From contig CP136062.1 of NCBI GenBank assembly GCA_032622095.1, positions 158,840,875-158,904,874 of the forward strand: a stretch of DNA of 64,000 nucleotides, read 5' to 3'. The notes under the pieces were generated by a model that was not told the origin of the DNA, did no database searches, and worked only from the letters and a program-made list of their open reading frames with translations. Position numbers and translations under genes: made by a program. This DNA comes from Siphonodentalium dalli (taxonomy: Eukaryota > Mollusca > Scaphopoda > Gadilida > Siphonodentaliidae). Below, piece after piece: positions 11,483 to 27,147 of this stretch (position 1 is its first letter; each line of letters opens with the position of its first letter).

Positions 11483-12208
11483 ACAGGGCCGTTATGTTGG
11501 GTAAAGGGTTAAACCCTTCTACTCGTTGAACTCCTGTATAGGTATCTAGTGCAAAAGGCAACAAAGGCAAAGTATTATATTAGATTCTCCTAATTATGCA
11601 ATTATAGATATATGACATGTATCTCAAGTTTCGAAACTAAACACTATGCTATTATTTTATTTGAACTTGAAGTTGAATTTGAGCAATGTATTATATATTT
11701 TCATTGTATACCTGTCCACAGCACCGCTTGCGCAATGTCAGTAATTGCGGTGTCCCTGTTTTTATGACGGTGTGACAGAGGCAGACACATTACATAAGCA
11801 TTCCTTTTCCTGTCACAACTCAATCAATACTCCCTCCTTTGAATAAGTCCAATGAGCAGTTGTTGGCTCATTTTGCCAAGGACACGACACAACTTTGCTG
11901 TTAAAAATTAAACATTGCTTGATCGCTACAAAATATGGCTGCAGGGTTGTCTTCAGCATGAGCAGTGGGTCATTCACCTGTGATTTTCCCTCAACTTTGA
12001 TCAAAATCGAAGCGTCTGCGGTCGCACTTAATGTGACTATATAGTTTTTGAGTCTCGTCGGCAACACCTCTTGACCATTGTACAAACCACAAGCTATACA
12101 ATTATATATCAAATGCACCCGTTTAAGCATCACCAAGTTGCTTTCCATTACAAGACAATACTATTGTTGAATTCACAGTTTAATAAGAAACAATGCATTC
12201 CATTTCAG

Positions 12209-12262
12209 TAATTGAACCATCACCACTGCCACCCACAGTGCGACCAACAACACCAGCGCCAG
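12209..12262 (+). CDS. Pro/Thr-rich linker exon L, unit 2
   Basis: Same sequence and splice sites as the unit 1 linker exon. Confidence 0.74.
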
Positions 12263-15200
12263 GTATGTTCAATAAAATTACTGCTAAAATACGGATTGCT
12301 GACCAGTTTCTGACAAGTGAGACTGTGCACCATTACTTAGCAACGCAGTACAATATACATCAATTGTTAACTCGGCAGTTGTCAGGTCACGGTGTTTAAT
12401 CGCCCCACCCAAATATTGGTCAAAATGTTCAATAGTTAGAAAAGTGCCTCACACAACATTTGGTGGAACTTTTACACAAGATATAGGTTGAAATTGTTCT
12501 CATTGTTTGATTTTCAGTGATTTGTGGGGAATTTGTTAAATTTATACCGACAGCAGTATGTTTTCCGACTTTTGTTAAAAGACTGAAATGGCCACCAGTT
12601 GGAAATTTCCAACTTTCTTTAGGGGGAATATTTACGTGGCAACCGTTGGAAATATCCAATAGTTCGAAAGTTTGAGGTACCAGCTGGAAACTCCAACCAA
12701 CGGGGTAGGTTGCAAGAGCAACAGTGTGAACCTAGTAGTTTGGTTTGGTCAGGATCAATGGTGCAGTATACATTCCAAGGTAGACACCCCAACGTGTACT
12801 TTCTAGCCACTTCCATGGTATTGTTTTAATTCAATTAAATTAGTTAACATTCTTATCAACATATATTTGTTCGACAATATTGGAATCAGTGGCATGTAAA
12901 TGCAAATATTAATTGCAGTGGCTACAGGCAAACATTTAATATGTATGTATAATATTTGCATATAGAAATGGCATAATCATATGTATATCATCATATTTAT
13001 CTCATATATCGGATTATTGTATTTTTTTCCAATTTTCCAATGTTTTTTCAATAATATCTACTAGATTAGATTATGCTGTATGGAACTGGTTCAGAATGGT
13101 GACTTCATTGTGTATTGCTCATGTTAACTTACCAATGGAGCTATGGAATATGCCACTCATGTGTTCCCAAAAATAGATTTTACAAAATGTGGTATAAAAG
13201 TCACCATGTGGTGTTCTGGTCATATTTCAACAATCAATGCGCAGAACTGTGTATCTCTTTATCTCAAAGTGGTAGCCAAACTTGCTGCCAAAATATGGAA
13301 AATGGTAAATATTGCCCCAGCAGGCCATGTATTCGATTACAATCTGTGCTCGATGAATAAAAATGGTTATTCTGTCTTATTGACATTGAATACCAACATT
13401 TCTGATACACTTTGGTTAACTGTTCCTATTGTAGCCATTGATATTGCCAGAATTATTGGAATTTTCTCTCACAATCTTGGTATAAAAATAGGCAAAAAAT
13501 CACTTTTAAGGTTTCGACCATTTATTTATTCAAGTAAACTTAAACTGTCTTTGGTATCAAATGTGTTTATTGTTTTGACAAGACTTGAATGCATTACACT
13601 GAGGTGTTTTCAGACCAAATAATCAAGATGGCTTGAAAAATAGCAACCACATTTGGTAAAAACATTTGATTATTGCACATATATCTCAAAATGGTAGCAA
13701 ATTGTGACTCACTTAGTTATTAAATATTTTAATTAATCAACTGACAACTGTATTCTTTCTGGTTGTCCCAGTGTCTTATGGGCCGTGACAAACTGAATTT
13801 AAAGGATTCAGTATGTAACTTTGCCGAAAACATCTTTTGGGATGCTGGCCATTTTTTAACAGAAATGGACAGAACAATGAAATTGATCTGAAAGGGGCCA
13901 TATTGTAAGGCTACTCTGCCCCAATAACATAAAACCTCTGGACCATTGGCAACCAAATTGATTGACTAATGTCAGGAAAACAGTTTCATCCGTTTCGCAT
14001 ATAGCATGCCAGCAAGATGTAGAACTCTCTGACAGTACCTCTCCGTCAATTAACATATCCTTGAGTTATTGTGGAGAGCGAAAGCCACCCAGTGGTACAC
14101 ATGTACAATCCACATAGGGCCATAGTGTTACTCTATATATATACATACATAACACATAAATGACCATGTAACCACTCGCTTTATATACATACACCTCACC
14201 CATGACCATACACCCACACTTGGGTATACTCGTACACCTCACAATTGACAATACAGCCACGAGTTACCATGCATGTACACCATGTATACTCCTACTCTTC
14301 ACTCATGCCACATATAGTCACCACATGTATATATATTCACCACATTCGTGATCATAGTGTCACCTCTTGTATAATATTCGCCTCAACATTGGCCATACAA
14401 TCTCTCCACCTATATCAATTTGCCACACCATGGCGATATAGCCACTCAAGATATACATATACACTACAACCATAGCAGTAGCATCACTTATACACATCAC
14501 CAAATGTAAAACATCCCTTCCATATCTACAAATACCCACAAACATGGCCATGCATACACTTCAGACTTGCATATACACCTAACTCGTGACAATTCAGCCA
14601 CTCTATATATACCAAATTCGTGGTCATACAGCTACTCTTTGTTCAACTATCGACATTAGCCACTTAATATATACATGCACTGTGTGTAATGATGTACACC
14701 TCGCCCATCCCATATAATCACCACAGGTACAAACCGACACCTCGCGATTGGTCCCATGGCTTTGGTCGATCCATTAATTTTAGTTTTTCCAAGGTAACCC
14801 TGTACGTCGTTGCCACCGATGTTGCCCGAAATATCGCCCAAGGTCATTTTCGGGTACTCGTGTTAAGGTCATGTTGGGTGGACAAAATAACCCGACATAT
14901 TTCCCGTCCCGAGTTGACCATACATAACAAATTTCCCATCGATGTCACCGCTGACTACCGAGATATCGCCCAATGTCATATGTGGGTATCCGTTTCAAGG
15001 TCAAGGTCACCTCGGGCGGACAAACTGACCCGACGAAAATCTCCCGCGTCCCTTGGAAAGTACGAAATTTCGTCTCGATATCCCCAGTTTTGACCTGCCG
15101 TATATTTTCACTAAAGTAGATAAAAGCTCTTTAATAGCGACGCCTCATATACAAACGCTCATTAATTATCATGCGATTAACCCATCAATCCACATTACGG

Positions 15201-15662
15201 TGGCAGTTGAAGGGTGAAGGAGTGGTCGCACGGGCTCGCAAATGGTCCGAGTGCATTGCCTGTTGTTTTTGCCCTTACACAGCTAGTTTGGGTTCAATCG
15301 GCCCAGCCGTTTTCGTCTCGATATCCCCAGTTTCCGAGACGGTCAAATGCCGTATATTTTTACTAAAGTAAATAAACGCTCTTTAATAGCCACGCGTCAT
15401 ATACAAACGCTCATTAATTATCACGCGATTAACCCATCAATCCCCATGGCGGTGGTAGTTGAAGGGTGAATGTGTGGTCGCACGGGCTCGCGAATGGTCC
15501 GTTGACACTTTCCGTGACTTTTTACCCTTAGATAGGAAATTTGGGATCAATCGGTCGAGCCGTTTTCGAGTCTATAAAGGACACAAATATATACGGAAGT
15601 CTCAAACAATATAGTAGATTTATTATTCACGAGCAGTCAGCGTTCAGTGATTGTGACAAATA

Positions 15663-15803
15663 ACGTGTACAAAGAAATGTGGTGATGGACTAGAATACTA
15701 TAAGGGAACTTGTACTAATCCTGCCCCGACAAATGGTGGTAAACAATATCATGGTATCAGCATGAAGAGTGCAACGTGTAATACACAATCTTGTATTGTT
15801 CCA
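15663..15803 (+). pseudogene. Truncated TSP1 relic T, unit 3
   Basis: Same structure as the unit 1 relic; no copy-specific damage seen. Confidence 0.73.
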
Positions 15804-16234
15804 GTTGTGTACAAAATGTAACAGCACCACACATGCATCACCATTTGGAAGTATAAGAAAGCCATCATTTTCATTAACTATCAACCCGCATGTTGTTACG
15901 AAGTTAAAGTCTGAGACTGAATCATTGTTTATAATGCACTTCAACTCGGGTTATTTACAAATATAGCCCATAGCATATATAACATTCATATTATGCATGT
16001 CACACTTGGATTAGTAAGTGGAGGTTATAAGTTTAAAGGTGGTACCATGTTTGGAATATGTAGCACTTTATCATAAAGCAACTTAACTGGCAACTGAGTT
16101 GAGACAGTGATGAAACTTTGTTATTAGGTCTGAATTACAAGTGTAGATTATATAGTTATATGCAGAAACCCTATAACAATACTGAAAGACTGTTCTTCCC
16201 TTATAAATATTTGAATGTGTTTTCTCTCGTGCAG

Positions 16235-16450
16235 TTAAAGGAAATTGGGGTGCGTGGTCACCAGTCGAGCCAGAAGGACCAGGTTACCCTACAGACGGTA
16301 ATAACGATGGACCTAAATGTAGTGCTAAATGTGGAGGTGGAGTGCAGAAATGGACCCGATCTTGTAACAAGCCAGCACCATTGAATGGCGGTGCAAATTG
16401 TGTAGGAAATACAATGAAATCGAAATCATGCAACACTAAGCTATGTCCAG
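16235..16450 (+). CDS. TSP1 domain exon A, unit 3
   Basis: Encoded protein identical to the unit 1 copy; splice sites intact. Confidence 0.86.
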
Positions 16451-18682
16451 GTTAGTTCACCCAGTTACCACATATTAAACTTTTATGTTTTACTAACAAC
16501 GATATTGTTCTGTACATTAGTTTTTCCCAGATAAGATTAAGAGAAGTTTTTAAAAGGGTGAATGGATATTTGGAGTGGTTGTATTAAAACACTGACATAT
16601 AACTCACCTTATATACACAGGTACTTCAATTATTTTAATCTCCATATATTTCTAAGAACAATTTCGATGATGTAATCTTTCTCCAATGTTTACCTGTTTT
16701 ACTGGACTTTGATTGATAATGTAACAGAACTGTCCCAATGTTGACATAACTCTCGTTTTGACACACGGAATCTGGTCGTTGGAGTGTTATTTTTAATAGA
16801 AATAATAACATTTCTGATCTATGTGTGGCATAATGAGCAGTTCTGTGAAGACACGAGTACCTTAAATTGTTCATGTTAATTATATCAAAGCAAAATATTC
16901 ATTGTTTGTTATTTTTTAATGATAATTTGTGATGTTAATAGTTAACAAAATCAAATGACCTCACCCTGCTCTTTCATATTATGTTTACTTATGGTCATAT
17001 TAAGGGATATGTTTTCTTAACATTACAGTATCCCACACACATTTCATAGATGTTTGAAAAGGGGGGATATTTGAAGTGGCTGTATTAAAACTCATAGTAA
17101 CACAGGAGAGACTATTTTGTGAATAAGGTTATTGATACTGTGTGGGGATCAATAACAAAGGGGTGTGTAGCCTATATTTGTAGGCTGATGAACTGATAGA
17201 TATCAACGTAGTAGAACAAGATAGTTTATGTTGTTTGAGGCTCAATAACCAGTGAGTGGTGGTATATGTGGTTGTTGCTCAGCTCACGAGATTCGCAATT
17301 CAAGCATTCAAAATATAGTAATAATTTTATTGAAATGTCTCGTCTCATAAATTTTTAGACAAATTAATCTCTGCTTGGCCAATTGCTGAATTTGGTCGTC
17401 GAATAAGTGTGTTCATATGCCATGTCCTCAATGATGATACCTTCTTTACAGACGTTCATGCGCATTACTATTCGTGTTATATCAATGTTGCCAACACATG
17501 CGTCCCTTAAATATTTCATGTTAATAGATTATTGCACAATATTCATATATATCTTTATTTCCTCCATCTAGGAGAGTATGGTTTACAAAATTATAACATA
17601 GTAATATAGAAAGGAAAATAGATAATTATTCCCGCCACTATGAGGCACAAGCACTCATCCAATCAACCTAGCACGGGCACACAATCTCATCAGCATGCAT
17701 CCTAATCCATGTATACACATATACATACAAAAGTATATACATACATACACACGCACACCCTCCCTCACACATAAACACCCTTACATACACACATGTATAC
17801 ATACGTCCATACAACACAAATATAAACCTTATTTACACTGGTGCACAATCATGTTGTGGGGTTAAGGAGACGATCACTCGATCTTTTCGACAATCCCGGG
17901 CGCTTTGCGCCCACCCACTCTCTCATGCACAATCATACTTATGCACACACAGGCGCGCACACAAGCGTCCACTTACACGCGCACACATATATATACTCAA
18001 CTACAAAAACAACGAACAAAATATACCTGGATTGATGCCCAGTATTTTTGTATAAGAAAATGCCTATAAGGTACCGTCCCTTAGTTGATTACTACCACAC
18101 ATGCAGGCAAACATTCACAAGAGATATGCAGGACATGCCGAAACACGGAATTCACGGGGAACTGAATGAAAGATAATCGACTTGAGTTAGTCAGTTTATA
18201 GTAAACGTGGTCAAATGTTCACCAGTAATTTAAGTAAACTCACACTTTTCTCAATATAACTCATAACAATTTAGACACGGAATGGGCAGGAGCCGGGACC
18301 AAAGAATCATTTTGCACCAATACCACTTAATCAACTCGAACGGCGGCGGTGGATATTCTAGTTAAGAACATGCGTGTATCAGTATCTACAGATCTACTGT
18401 GTGTGACCCACATTATGTGAGTAGAGGAGGGATGCCCTATAGCAGAAGAGTCCACAATTAGAGGTACCATGTCTTACCTACCGGAAGCTGACATAAGCTA
18501 ATGATAGGTAGAGCACTCTGCTGTATAGGCAGTTTCTGATATAGTCATAAAGAGTAGGAAAATAAAAGATAGCAGAAACCCAGAGAACACATAAAAATTT
18601 CGTGTTATGATTTATATTTCATAATAATATTTAATTTAATCATTGTATGATAACGTTATGTGAAAAAGAAATAATCAAAAAA

Positions 18683-18930
18683 GCGAGGCCATATGTCGCC
18701 TCGCATATATAAGAGAATGCATTGGCCTAAAAAAATCATTTTTTACACTTTTTACCATTTTTTCTTACATTCTTTAACAATTTTATAATTTTTTCTCACA
18801 TTTTTTAACAATTTTTATAATATATTTCTACATTCTTTGACATATTTTTAATATGTGTTAAGCCAATGCATTCTCTTATATATGCGAGGCGACCTATGGT
18901 CGACTCGCATATATACGAGAATGCATTGGC
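18683..18930. repeat. Foldback element, unit 3
   Basis: Arms as in unit 1. Confidence 0.8.
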
Positions 18931-19656
18931 ACAGGGCCGTTATGTTGGGTAAAGGGTTAAACCCTTCTACTCGTTGAACTCCTGTATAGGTATCTTGTGC
19001 AAAAGGCAACAAAGGCAAAGTATTATATTAGATTCTCCTAATTATGCAATTATAGATATATGACATGTATCTCAAGTTTCGAAACTAAACACTATGCTAT
19101 TATTTTATTTGAACTTGAAGTTGAATTTGAGCAATGTATTATATATTTTCATTGTATACCTGTCCACAGCACCGCTTGCGCAATGTCAGTAATTGCGGTG
19201 TCCCTGTTTTTATGACGGTGTGACAGAGGCAGACACATTACATAAGCATTCCTTTTCCTGTCACAACTCAATCAATACTCCCTCCTTTGAATAAGTCCAA
19301 TGAGCAGTTGTTGGCTCATTTTGCCAAGGACACGACACAACTTTGCTGTTAAAAATTAAACATTGCTTGATCGCTACAAAATATGGCTGCAGGGTTGTCT
19401 TCAGCATGAGCAGTGGGTCATTCACCTGTGATTTTCCCTCAACTTTGATCAAAATCGAAGCGTCTGCGGTCGCACTTAATGTGACTATATAGTTTTTGAG
19501 TCTCGTCGGCAACACCTCTTGACCATTGTACAAACCACAAGCTATACAATTATATATCAAATGCACCTGTTTAAGCATCACCAAGTTGCTTTCCATTACA
19601 AGACAATACTATTGTTGAATTCACAGTTTAATAAGAAACAATGCATTCCATTTCAG

Positions 19657-19710
19657 TAATTGAACCATCACCACTGCCACCCACAGTGCGACCAACAACA
19701 CCAGCGCCAG
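19657..19710 (+). CDS. Pro/Thr-rich linker exon L, unit 3
   Basis: Same sequence and splice sites as the unit 1 linker exon. Confidence 0.74.
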
Positions 19711-22700
19711 GTATGTTCAATAAAATTACTGCTAAAATACGGATTGCTGACCAGTTTCTGACAAGTGAGACTGTGCACCATTACTTAGCAACGCAGTACA
19801 ATATACATCAATTGTTAACTCGGCAGTTGTCAGGTCACGGTGTTTAATCGCCCCACCCAAGTATTGGTCAAAATGTTCAATAGTTAGAAAAGTGCCTCAC
19901 ACAACATTTGGTGGAACTTTTACACAAGATATAGGTTGAAATTGTTCTCATTGTTTGATTTTCAGTGATTTGTGGGGAATTTGTTAAATTTATACCGACA
20001 GCAGTATGTTTTCCGACTTTTGTTAAAAGACTGAAATGGCCACCAGTTGGAAATTTCCAACTTTCTTTAGGGGGAATATTTACGTGGCAACCGTTGGAAA
20101 TATCCAATAGTTCGAAAGTTTGAGGTACCAGCTGGAAACTCCAACCAACGGGGTAGGTTGCAAGAGCAACAGTGTGAACCTAGTAGTTTGGTTTGGTCAG
20201 GATCAATGGTGCAGTATACATTCCAAGGTAGACACCCCAACGTGTACTTTCTAGCCACTTCCATGGTATTGTTTTAATTCAATTAAATTAGTTAACATTC
20301 TTATCAACATATATTTGTTCGACAATATTGGAATCAGTGGCATGTAAATGCAAATATTAATTGCAGTGGCTACAGGCAAACATTTAATATGTATGTATAA
20401 TATTTGCATATAGAAATGGCATAATCATATGTATATCATCATATTTATCTCATATATCGGATTATTGTATTTTTTTCCAATTTTCCAATGTTTTTTCAAT
20501 AATATCTACTAGATTAGATTATGCTGTATGGAACTGGTTCAGAATGGTGACTTCATTGTGTATTGCTCATGTTAACTTACCAATGGAGCTATGGAATATG
20601 CCACTCATGTGTTCCCAAAAATAGATTTTACAAAATGTGGTATAAAAGTCACCATGTGGTGTTCTGGTCATATTTCAACAATCAATGCGCAGAACTGTGT
20701 ATCTCTTTATCTCAAAGTGGTAGCCAAACTTGCTGCCAAAATATGGAAAATGGTAAATATTGCCCCAGCAGGCCATGTATTCGATTACAATCTGTGCTCG
20801 ATGAATAAAAATGGTTATTCTGTCTTATTGACATTGAATACCAACATTTCTGATACACTTTGGTTAACTGTTCCTATTGTAGCCATTGATATTGCCAGAA
20901 TTATTGGAATTTTCTCTCACAATCTTGGTATAAAAATATGCAAAAAATCACTTTTAAGGTTTCGACCATTTATTCAAGTAAACTTAAACTGTCTTTGGTA
21001 TCAAATGTGTTTATTGTTTTGACAAGACTTGAATGCATTACACTGAGGTGTTTTCAGACCAAATAATCAAGATGGCTTGAAAAATAGCAACCACATTTGG
21101 TAAAAACATTTGATTATTGCACATATATCTCAAAATGGTAGCAAATTGTGACTCACTTAGTTATTAAATATTTTAATTAATCAACTGACAACTGTATTCT
21201 ATTCTGGTTGTCCCAGTGTCTTATGGGCCGTGACAAACTGAATTTAAAGGATTCAGTATGTAACTTTGCCGAAAACATCTTTTGGGATGCTGGCCATTTT
21301 TTAACAGAAATGGACAGAACAATGAAATTGATCTGAAAGGGGCCATATTGTAAGGCTACTCTGCCCCAATAACATAAAAACTCTGGACCATTGGCAACCA
21401 AATTGATTGACTAATGTCAGGAAAACAGTTTCATCCGTTTCGCATATAGCATGCCAGCAAGATGTAGAACTCTCTGACAGTACCTCTCCGTCAATTAACA
21501 TATCCTTGAGTTATTGTGGAGAGCGAAAGCCACCCAGTGGTACACATGTACAATCCACATAGGGCCATAGTGTTACTCTATATATATACATACATAACAC
21601 ATAAATGACCATGTAACCACTCGCTTTATATACATACACCTCACCCATGACCATACACCCACACTTGGGTATACTCGTACACCTCACAATTGACAATACA
21701 GCCACGAGTTACCATGCATGTACACCATGTATACTCCTACTCTTCACTCATGCCACATATAGTCACCACATGTATATATATTCACCACATTCGTGATCAT
21801 AGTGTCACCTCTTGTATAATATTCGCCTCAACATTGGCCATACAATCTCTCCATCTATATCAATTTGCCACACCATGGCGATATAGCCACTCAAGATATA
21901 CATATACACTACAACCATAGCAGTAGCATCACTTATACACATCACCAAATGTAAAACATCCCTTCCATATCTACAAATACCCACAAACATGGCCATGCAT
22001 ACACTTCAGACTTGCATATACACCTAACTCGTGACAATTCAGCCACTCTATATATACCAAATTCGTGGTCATACAGCTACTCTTTGTTCAACTATCGACA
22101 TTAGCCACTTAATATATACATGCACTGTGTGTAATGATGTACACCTCGCCCATCCCATATAATCACCACAGGTACAAACCGACACCTCGCGATTGGTCCC
22201 ATGGCTTTGGTCGATCCATTAATTTTAGTTTTTCCAAGGTAACCCTGTACGTCGTTGCCACCGATGTTGCCCGAAATATCGCCCAAGGTCATTTTCGGGT
22301 ACTCGTGTTAAGGTCATGTTGGGTGGACAACATAACCCGACATATTTCCCGTCCCGAGTTGACCATACATAACAAATTTCCCATCGATGTCACCGCTGAC
22401 TACCGAGATATCGCCCAATGTCATATGTGGGTATCCGTTTCAAGGTCAAGGTCACCTCGGGCGGACAAACTGACCCGACGAAAATCTCCCGCGTCCCTTG
22501 GAAAGTACGAAATTTCGTCTCGATATCCCCAGTTTTGACCTGCCGTATATTTTCACTAAAGTAGATAAAAGCTCTTTAATAGCGACGCCTCATATACAAA
22601 CGCTCATTAATTATCATGCGATTAACCCATCAATCCACATTACGGTGGCAGTTGAAGGGTGAAGGAGTAGTCGCACGGGCTCGCAAATGGTCCGAGTGCA

Positions 22701-23107
22701 TTGCCTGTTGTTTTTGCCCTTACACAGCTAGTTTGGGTTCAATCGGCCCAGCCGTTTTCGTCTCGATATCCCCAGTTTCCGAGACGGTCAAATGCCGTAT
22801 ATTTTCACTAAAGTAAATAAACGCTCTTTAATAGCCACGCGTCATATACAAACGCTCATTAATTATCACGCGATTAACCCATCAATCCCCATGGCGGTGG
22901 TAGTTGAAGGGTGAATGTGTGGTCGCACGGGCTCGCGAATGGTCCGTTGACACTTTCCGTGACTTTTTACCCTTAGATAGGAAATTTGGGATCAATCGGT
23001 CGAGCCGTTTTCGAGTCTATAAAGGACACAAATATATACGGAAGTCTCAAACAATATAGTAGATTTATTATTCACGAGCAGTCAGCGTTCAGTGATTGTG
23101 ACAAATA

Positions 23108-23248
23108 ACGTGTACAAAGAAATGTGGTGATGGACTAGAATACTATAAGGGAACTTGTACTAATCCTGCCCCGACAAATGGTGGTAAACAATATCATGGT
23201 ATCAGCATGAAGAGTGCAACGTGTAATACACAATCTTGTATTGTTCCA
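23108..23248 (+). pseudogene. Truncated TSP1 relic T, unit 4
   Basis: Same structure as the unit 1 relic; no copy-specific damage seen. Confidence 0.73.
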
Positions 23249-23679
23249 GTTGTGTACAAAATGTAACAGCACCACACATGCATCACCATTTGGAAGTATA
23301 AGAAAGCCATCATTTTCATTAACTATCAACCCGCATGTTGTTACGAAGTTAAAGTCTGAGACTGAATCATTGTTTATAATGCACTTCAACTCGGGTTATT
23401 TACAAATATAGCCCATAGCATATATAACATTCATATTATGCATGTCACACTTGGATTAGTAAGTGGAGGTTATAAGTTTAAAGGTGGTACCATGTTTGGA
23501 ATATGTAGCACTTTATCATAAAGCAACTTAACTGGCAACTGAGTTGAGACAGTGATGAAACTTTGTTATTAGGTCTGAATTACAAGTGTAGATTATATAG
23601 TTATATGCAGAAACCCTATAACAATACTGAAAGACTGTTCTTCCCTTATAAATATTTGAATGTGTTTTCTCTCGTGCAG

Positions 23680-23895
23680 TTAAAGGAAATTGGGGTGCGT
23701 GGTCACCAGTCGAGCCAGAAGGACCAGGTTACCCTACAGACGGTAATAACGATGGACCTAAATGTAGTGCTAAATGTGGAGGTGGAGTGCAGAAATGGAC
23801 CCGATCTTGTAACAAGCCAGCACCATTGAATGGCGGTGCAAATTGTGTAGGAAATACAATGAAATCGAAATCATGCAACACTAAGCTATGTCCAG
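23680..23895 (+). CDS. TSP1 domain exon A, unit 4
   Basis: Encoded protein identical to the unit 1 copy; splice sites intact. Confidence 0.86.
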
Positions 23896-26127
23896 GTTAG
23901 TTCACCCAGTTACCACATATTAAACTTTTATGTTTTACTAACAACGATATTGTTCTGTACATTAGTTTTTCCCAGATAAGATTAAGAGAAGTTTTTAAAA
24001 GGGTGAATGGATATTTGGAGTGGTTGTATTAAAACACTGACATATAACTCACCTTATATACACAGGTACTTCAATTATTTTAATCTCCATATATTTCTAA
24101 GAACAATTTCGATGATGTAATCTTTCTCCAATGTTTACCTGTTTTACTGGACTTTGATTGATAATGTAACAGAACTGTCCCAATGTTGACATAACTCTCG
24201 TTTTGACACACGGAATCTGGTCGTTGGAGTGTTATTTTTAATAGAAATAATAACATTTCTGATCTATGTGTGGCATAATGAGCAGTTCTGTGAAGACACG
24301 AGTACCTTAAATTGTTCATGTTAATTATATCAAAGCAAAATATTCATTGTTTGTTATTTTTTAATGATAATTTGTGATGTTAATAGTTAACAAAATCAAA
24401 TGACCTCACCCTGCTCTTTCATATTATGTTTACTTATGGTCATATTAAGGGATATGTTTTCTTAACATTACAGTATCCCACACACATTTCATAGATGTTT
24501 GAAAAGGGGGGATATTTGAAGTGGCTGTATTAAAACTCATAGTAACACAGGAGAGACTATTTTGTGAATAAGGTTATTAATACTGTGTGGGGATCAATAA
24601 CAAAGGGGTGTGTAGCCTATATTTGTAGGCTGATGAACTGATAGATATCAACGTAGTAGAACAAGATAGTTTATGTTGTTTGAGGCTCAATAACCAGTGA
24701 GTGGTGGTATATGTGGTTGTTGCTCAGCTCACGAGATTCGCAATTCAAGCATTCAAAATATAGTAATAATTTTATTGAAATGTCTCGTCTCATAAATTTT
24801 TAGACAAATTAATCTCTGCTTGGCCAATTGCTGAATTTGGTCGTCGAATAAGTGTGTTCATATGCCATGTCCTCAATGATGATACCTTCTTTACAGACGT
24901 TCATGCGCATTACTATTCGTGTTATATCAATGTTGCCAACACATGCGTCCCTTAAATATTTCATGTTAATAGATTATTGCACAATATTCATATATATCTT
25001 TATTTCCTCCATCTAGGAGAGTATGGTTTACAAAATTATAACATAGTAATATAGAAAGGAAAATAGATAATTATTCCCGCCACTATGAGGCACAAGCACT
25101 CATCCAATCAACCTTGCACGGGCACACAATCTCATCAGCATGCATCCTAATCCATGTATACACATATACATACAAAAGTATATACATACATACACACGCA
25201 CACCCTCCCTCACACATAAACACCCTTACATACACACATGTATACATACGTCCATACAACACAAATATAAACCTTATTTACACTGGTGCACAATCATGTT
25301 GTGGGGTTAAGGAGACGATCACTCGATCTTTTCGACAATCCCGGGCGCTTTGCGCCCACCCACTCTCTCATGCACAATCATACTTATGCACACACAGGCG
25401 CGCACACAAGCGTCCACTTACACGCGCACACATATATATACTCAACTACAAAAACAACGAACAAAATATACCTGGATTGATGCCCAGTATTTTTGTATAA
25501 GAAAACGCCTATAAGGTACCGTCCCTTAGTTGATTACTACCACACATGCAGGCAAACATTCACAAGAGATATGCAGGACATGCCGAAACACGGAATTCAC
25601 GGGGAACTGAATGAAAGATAATCGACTTGAGTTAGTCAGTTTATAGTAAACGTGGTCAAATGTTCACCAGTAATTTAAGTAAACTCACACTTTTCTCAAT
25701 ATAACTCATAACAATTTAGACACGGAATGGGCAGGAGCCGGGACCAAAGAATCATTTTGCACCAATACCACTTAATCAACTCGAACGGCGGCGGTGGATA
25801 TTCTAGTTAAGAACATGCGTGTATCAGTATCTACAGATCTACTGTGTGTGACCCACATTATGTGAGTAGAGGAGGGATGCCCTATAGCAGAAGAGTCCAC
25901 AATTAGAGGTACCATGTCTTACCTACCGAAAGCTGACATAAGCTAATGATAGGTAGAGCACTCTGCTGTATAGGCAGTTTCTGATATAGTCATAAAGAGT
26001 AGGAAAATAAAAGATAGCAGAAACCCAGAGAACACATACAAATTTCGTGTTATGATTTATATTTCATAATAATATTTAATTTAATCATTGTATGATAACG
26101 TTATGTGAAAAAGAAATAATCAAAAAA

Positions 26128-26367
26128 GCGAGGCCATATGTCGCCTCGCATATATAAGAGAATGCATTGGCCTAAAAAAAATCACTTTTTACCATTTTTT
26201 CTTACATTCTTTAACAATTTTATAATTTTTTCTCACATTTTTTAACAATTTTTATAATATATTTCTACATTCTTTGACATATTTTTAATATGTGTTAAGC
26301 CAATGCATTCTCTTATATATGCGAGGCGACCTATGGTCGACTCGCATATATACGAGAATGCATTGGC
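26128..26367. repeat. Foldback element, unit 4
   Basis: Arms as in unit 1; the T-rich spacer is shortened by loss of part of CATTTTTTACACTTTT near 26185. Confidence 0.8.
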
Positions 26368-27093
26368 ACAGGGCCGTTATGTTGGGTAAAGGGTTAAACC
26401 CTTCTACTCGTTGAACTCCTGTATAGGTATCTAGTGCAAAAGGCAACAAAGGCAAAGTATTATATTAGATTCTCCTAATTATGCAATTATAGATATATGA
26501 CATGTATCTCAAGTTTCGAAACTAAACACTATGCTATTATTTTATTTGAACTTGAAGTTGAATTTGAGCAATGTATTATATATTTTCATTGTATACCTGT
26601 CCACAGCACCGCTTGCGCAATGTCAGTAATTGCGGTGTCCCTGTTTTTATGACGGTGTGACAGAGGCAGACACATTACATAAGCATTCCTTTTCCTGTCA
26701 CAACTCAATCAATACTCCCTCCTTTGAATAAGTCCAATGAGCAGTTGTTGGCTCATTTTGCCAAGGACACGACACAACTTTGCTGTTAAAAATTAAACAT
26801 TGCTTGATCGCTACAAAATATGGCTGCAGGGTTGTCTTCAGCATGAGCAGTGGGTCATTCACCTGTGATTTTCCCTCAACTTTGATCAAAATCGAAGCGT
26901 CTGCGGTCGCACTTAATGTGACTATATAGTTTTTGAGTCTCGTCGGCAACACCTCTTGACCATTGTACAAACCACAAGCTATACAATTATATATCAAGTG
27001 CACCCGTTTAAGCATCACCAAGTTGCTTTCCATTACAAGACAATACTATTGTTGAATTCACAGTTTAATAAGAAACAATGCATTCCATTTCAG

Positions 27094-27147
27094 TAATTGA
27101 ACCATCACCACTGCCACCCACAGTGCGACCAACAGCACCAGCGCCAG
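27094..27147 (+). CDS. Pro/Thr-rich linker exon L, unit 4
   Basis: One replacement, ACA to GCA (Thr to Ala, giving RPTAPAP), removes one possible O-glycosylation site. Frame and splice sites are intact. Confidence 0.74.

Larger units (their letters stand above)
7442..14890 (+). repeat. 7.4-kb tandem unit 2
   Basis: 7449 bp, same content and order as unit 1. Private changes include GAT for TAT just before the exon A acceptor (about 8758-8760), AGTCC for AGGCC in the small hairpin near 11238, and an extra TTTA near 13524 that changes a neighbouring chance reading frame. Confidence 0.95.
14891..22335 (+). repeat. 7.4-kb tandem unit 3
   Basis: 7445 bp. Shares several intronic variants with unit 2: CATCCTAATCC in the CA-rich tract, and loss of TG (CCATGGTATTG) near 20262. 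Confidence 0.95.
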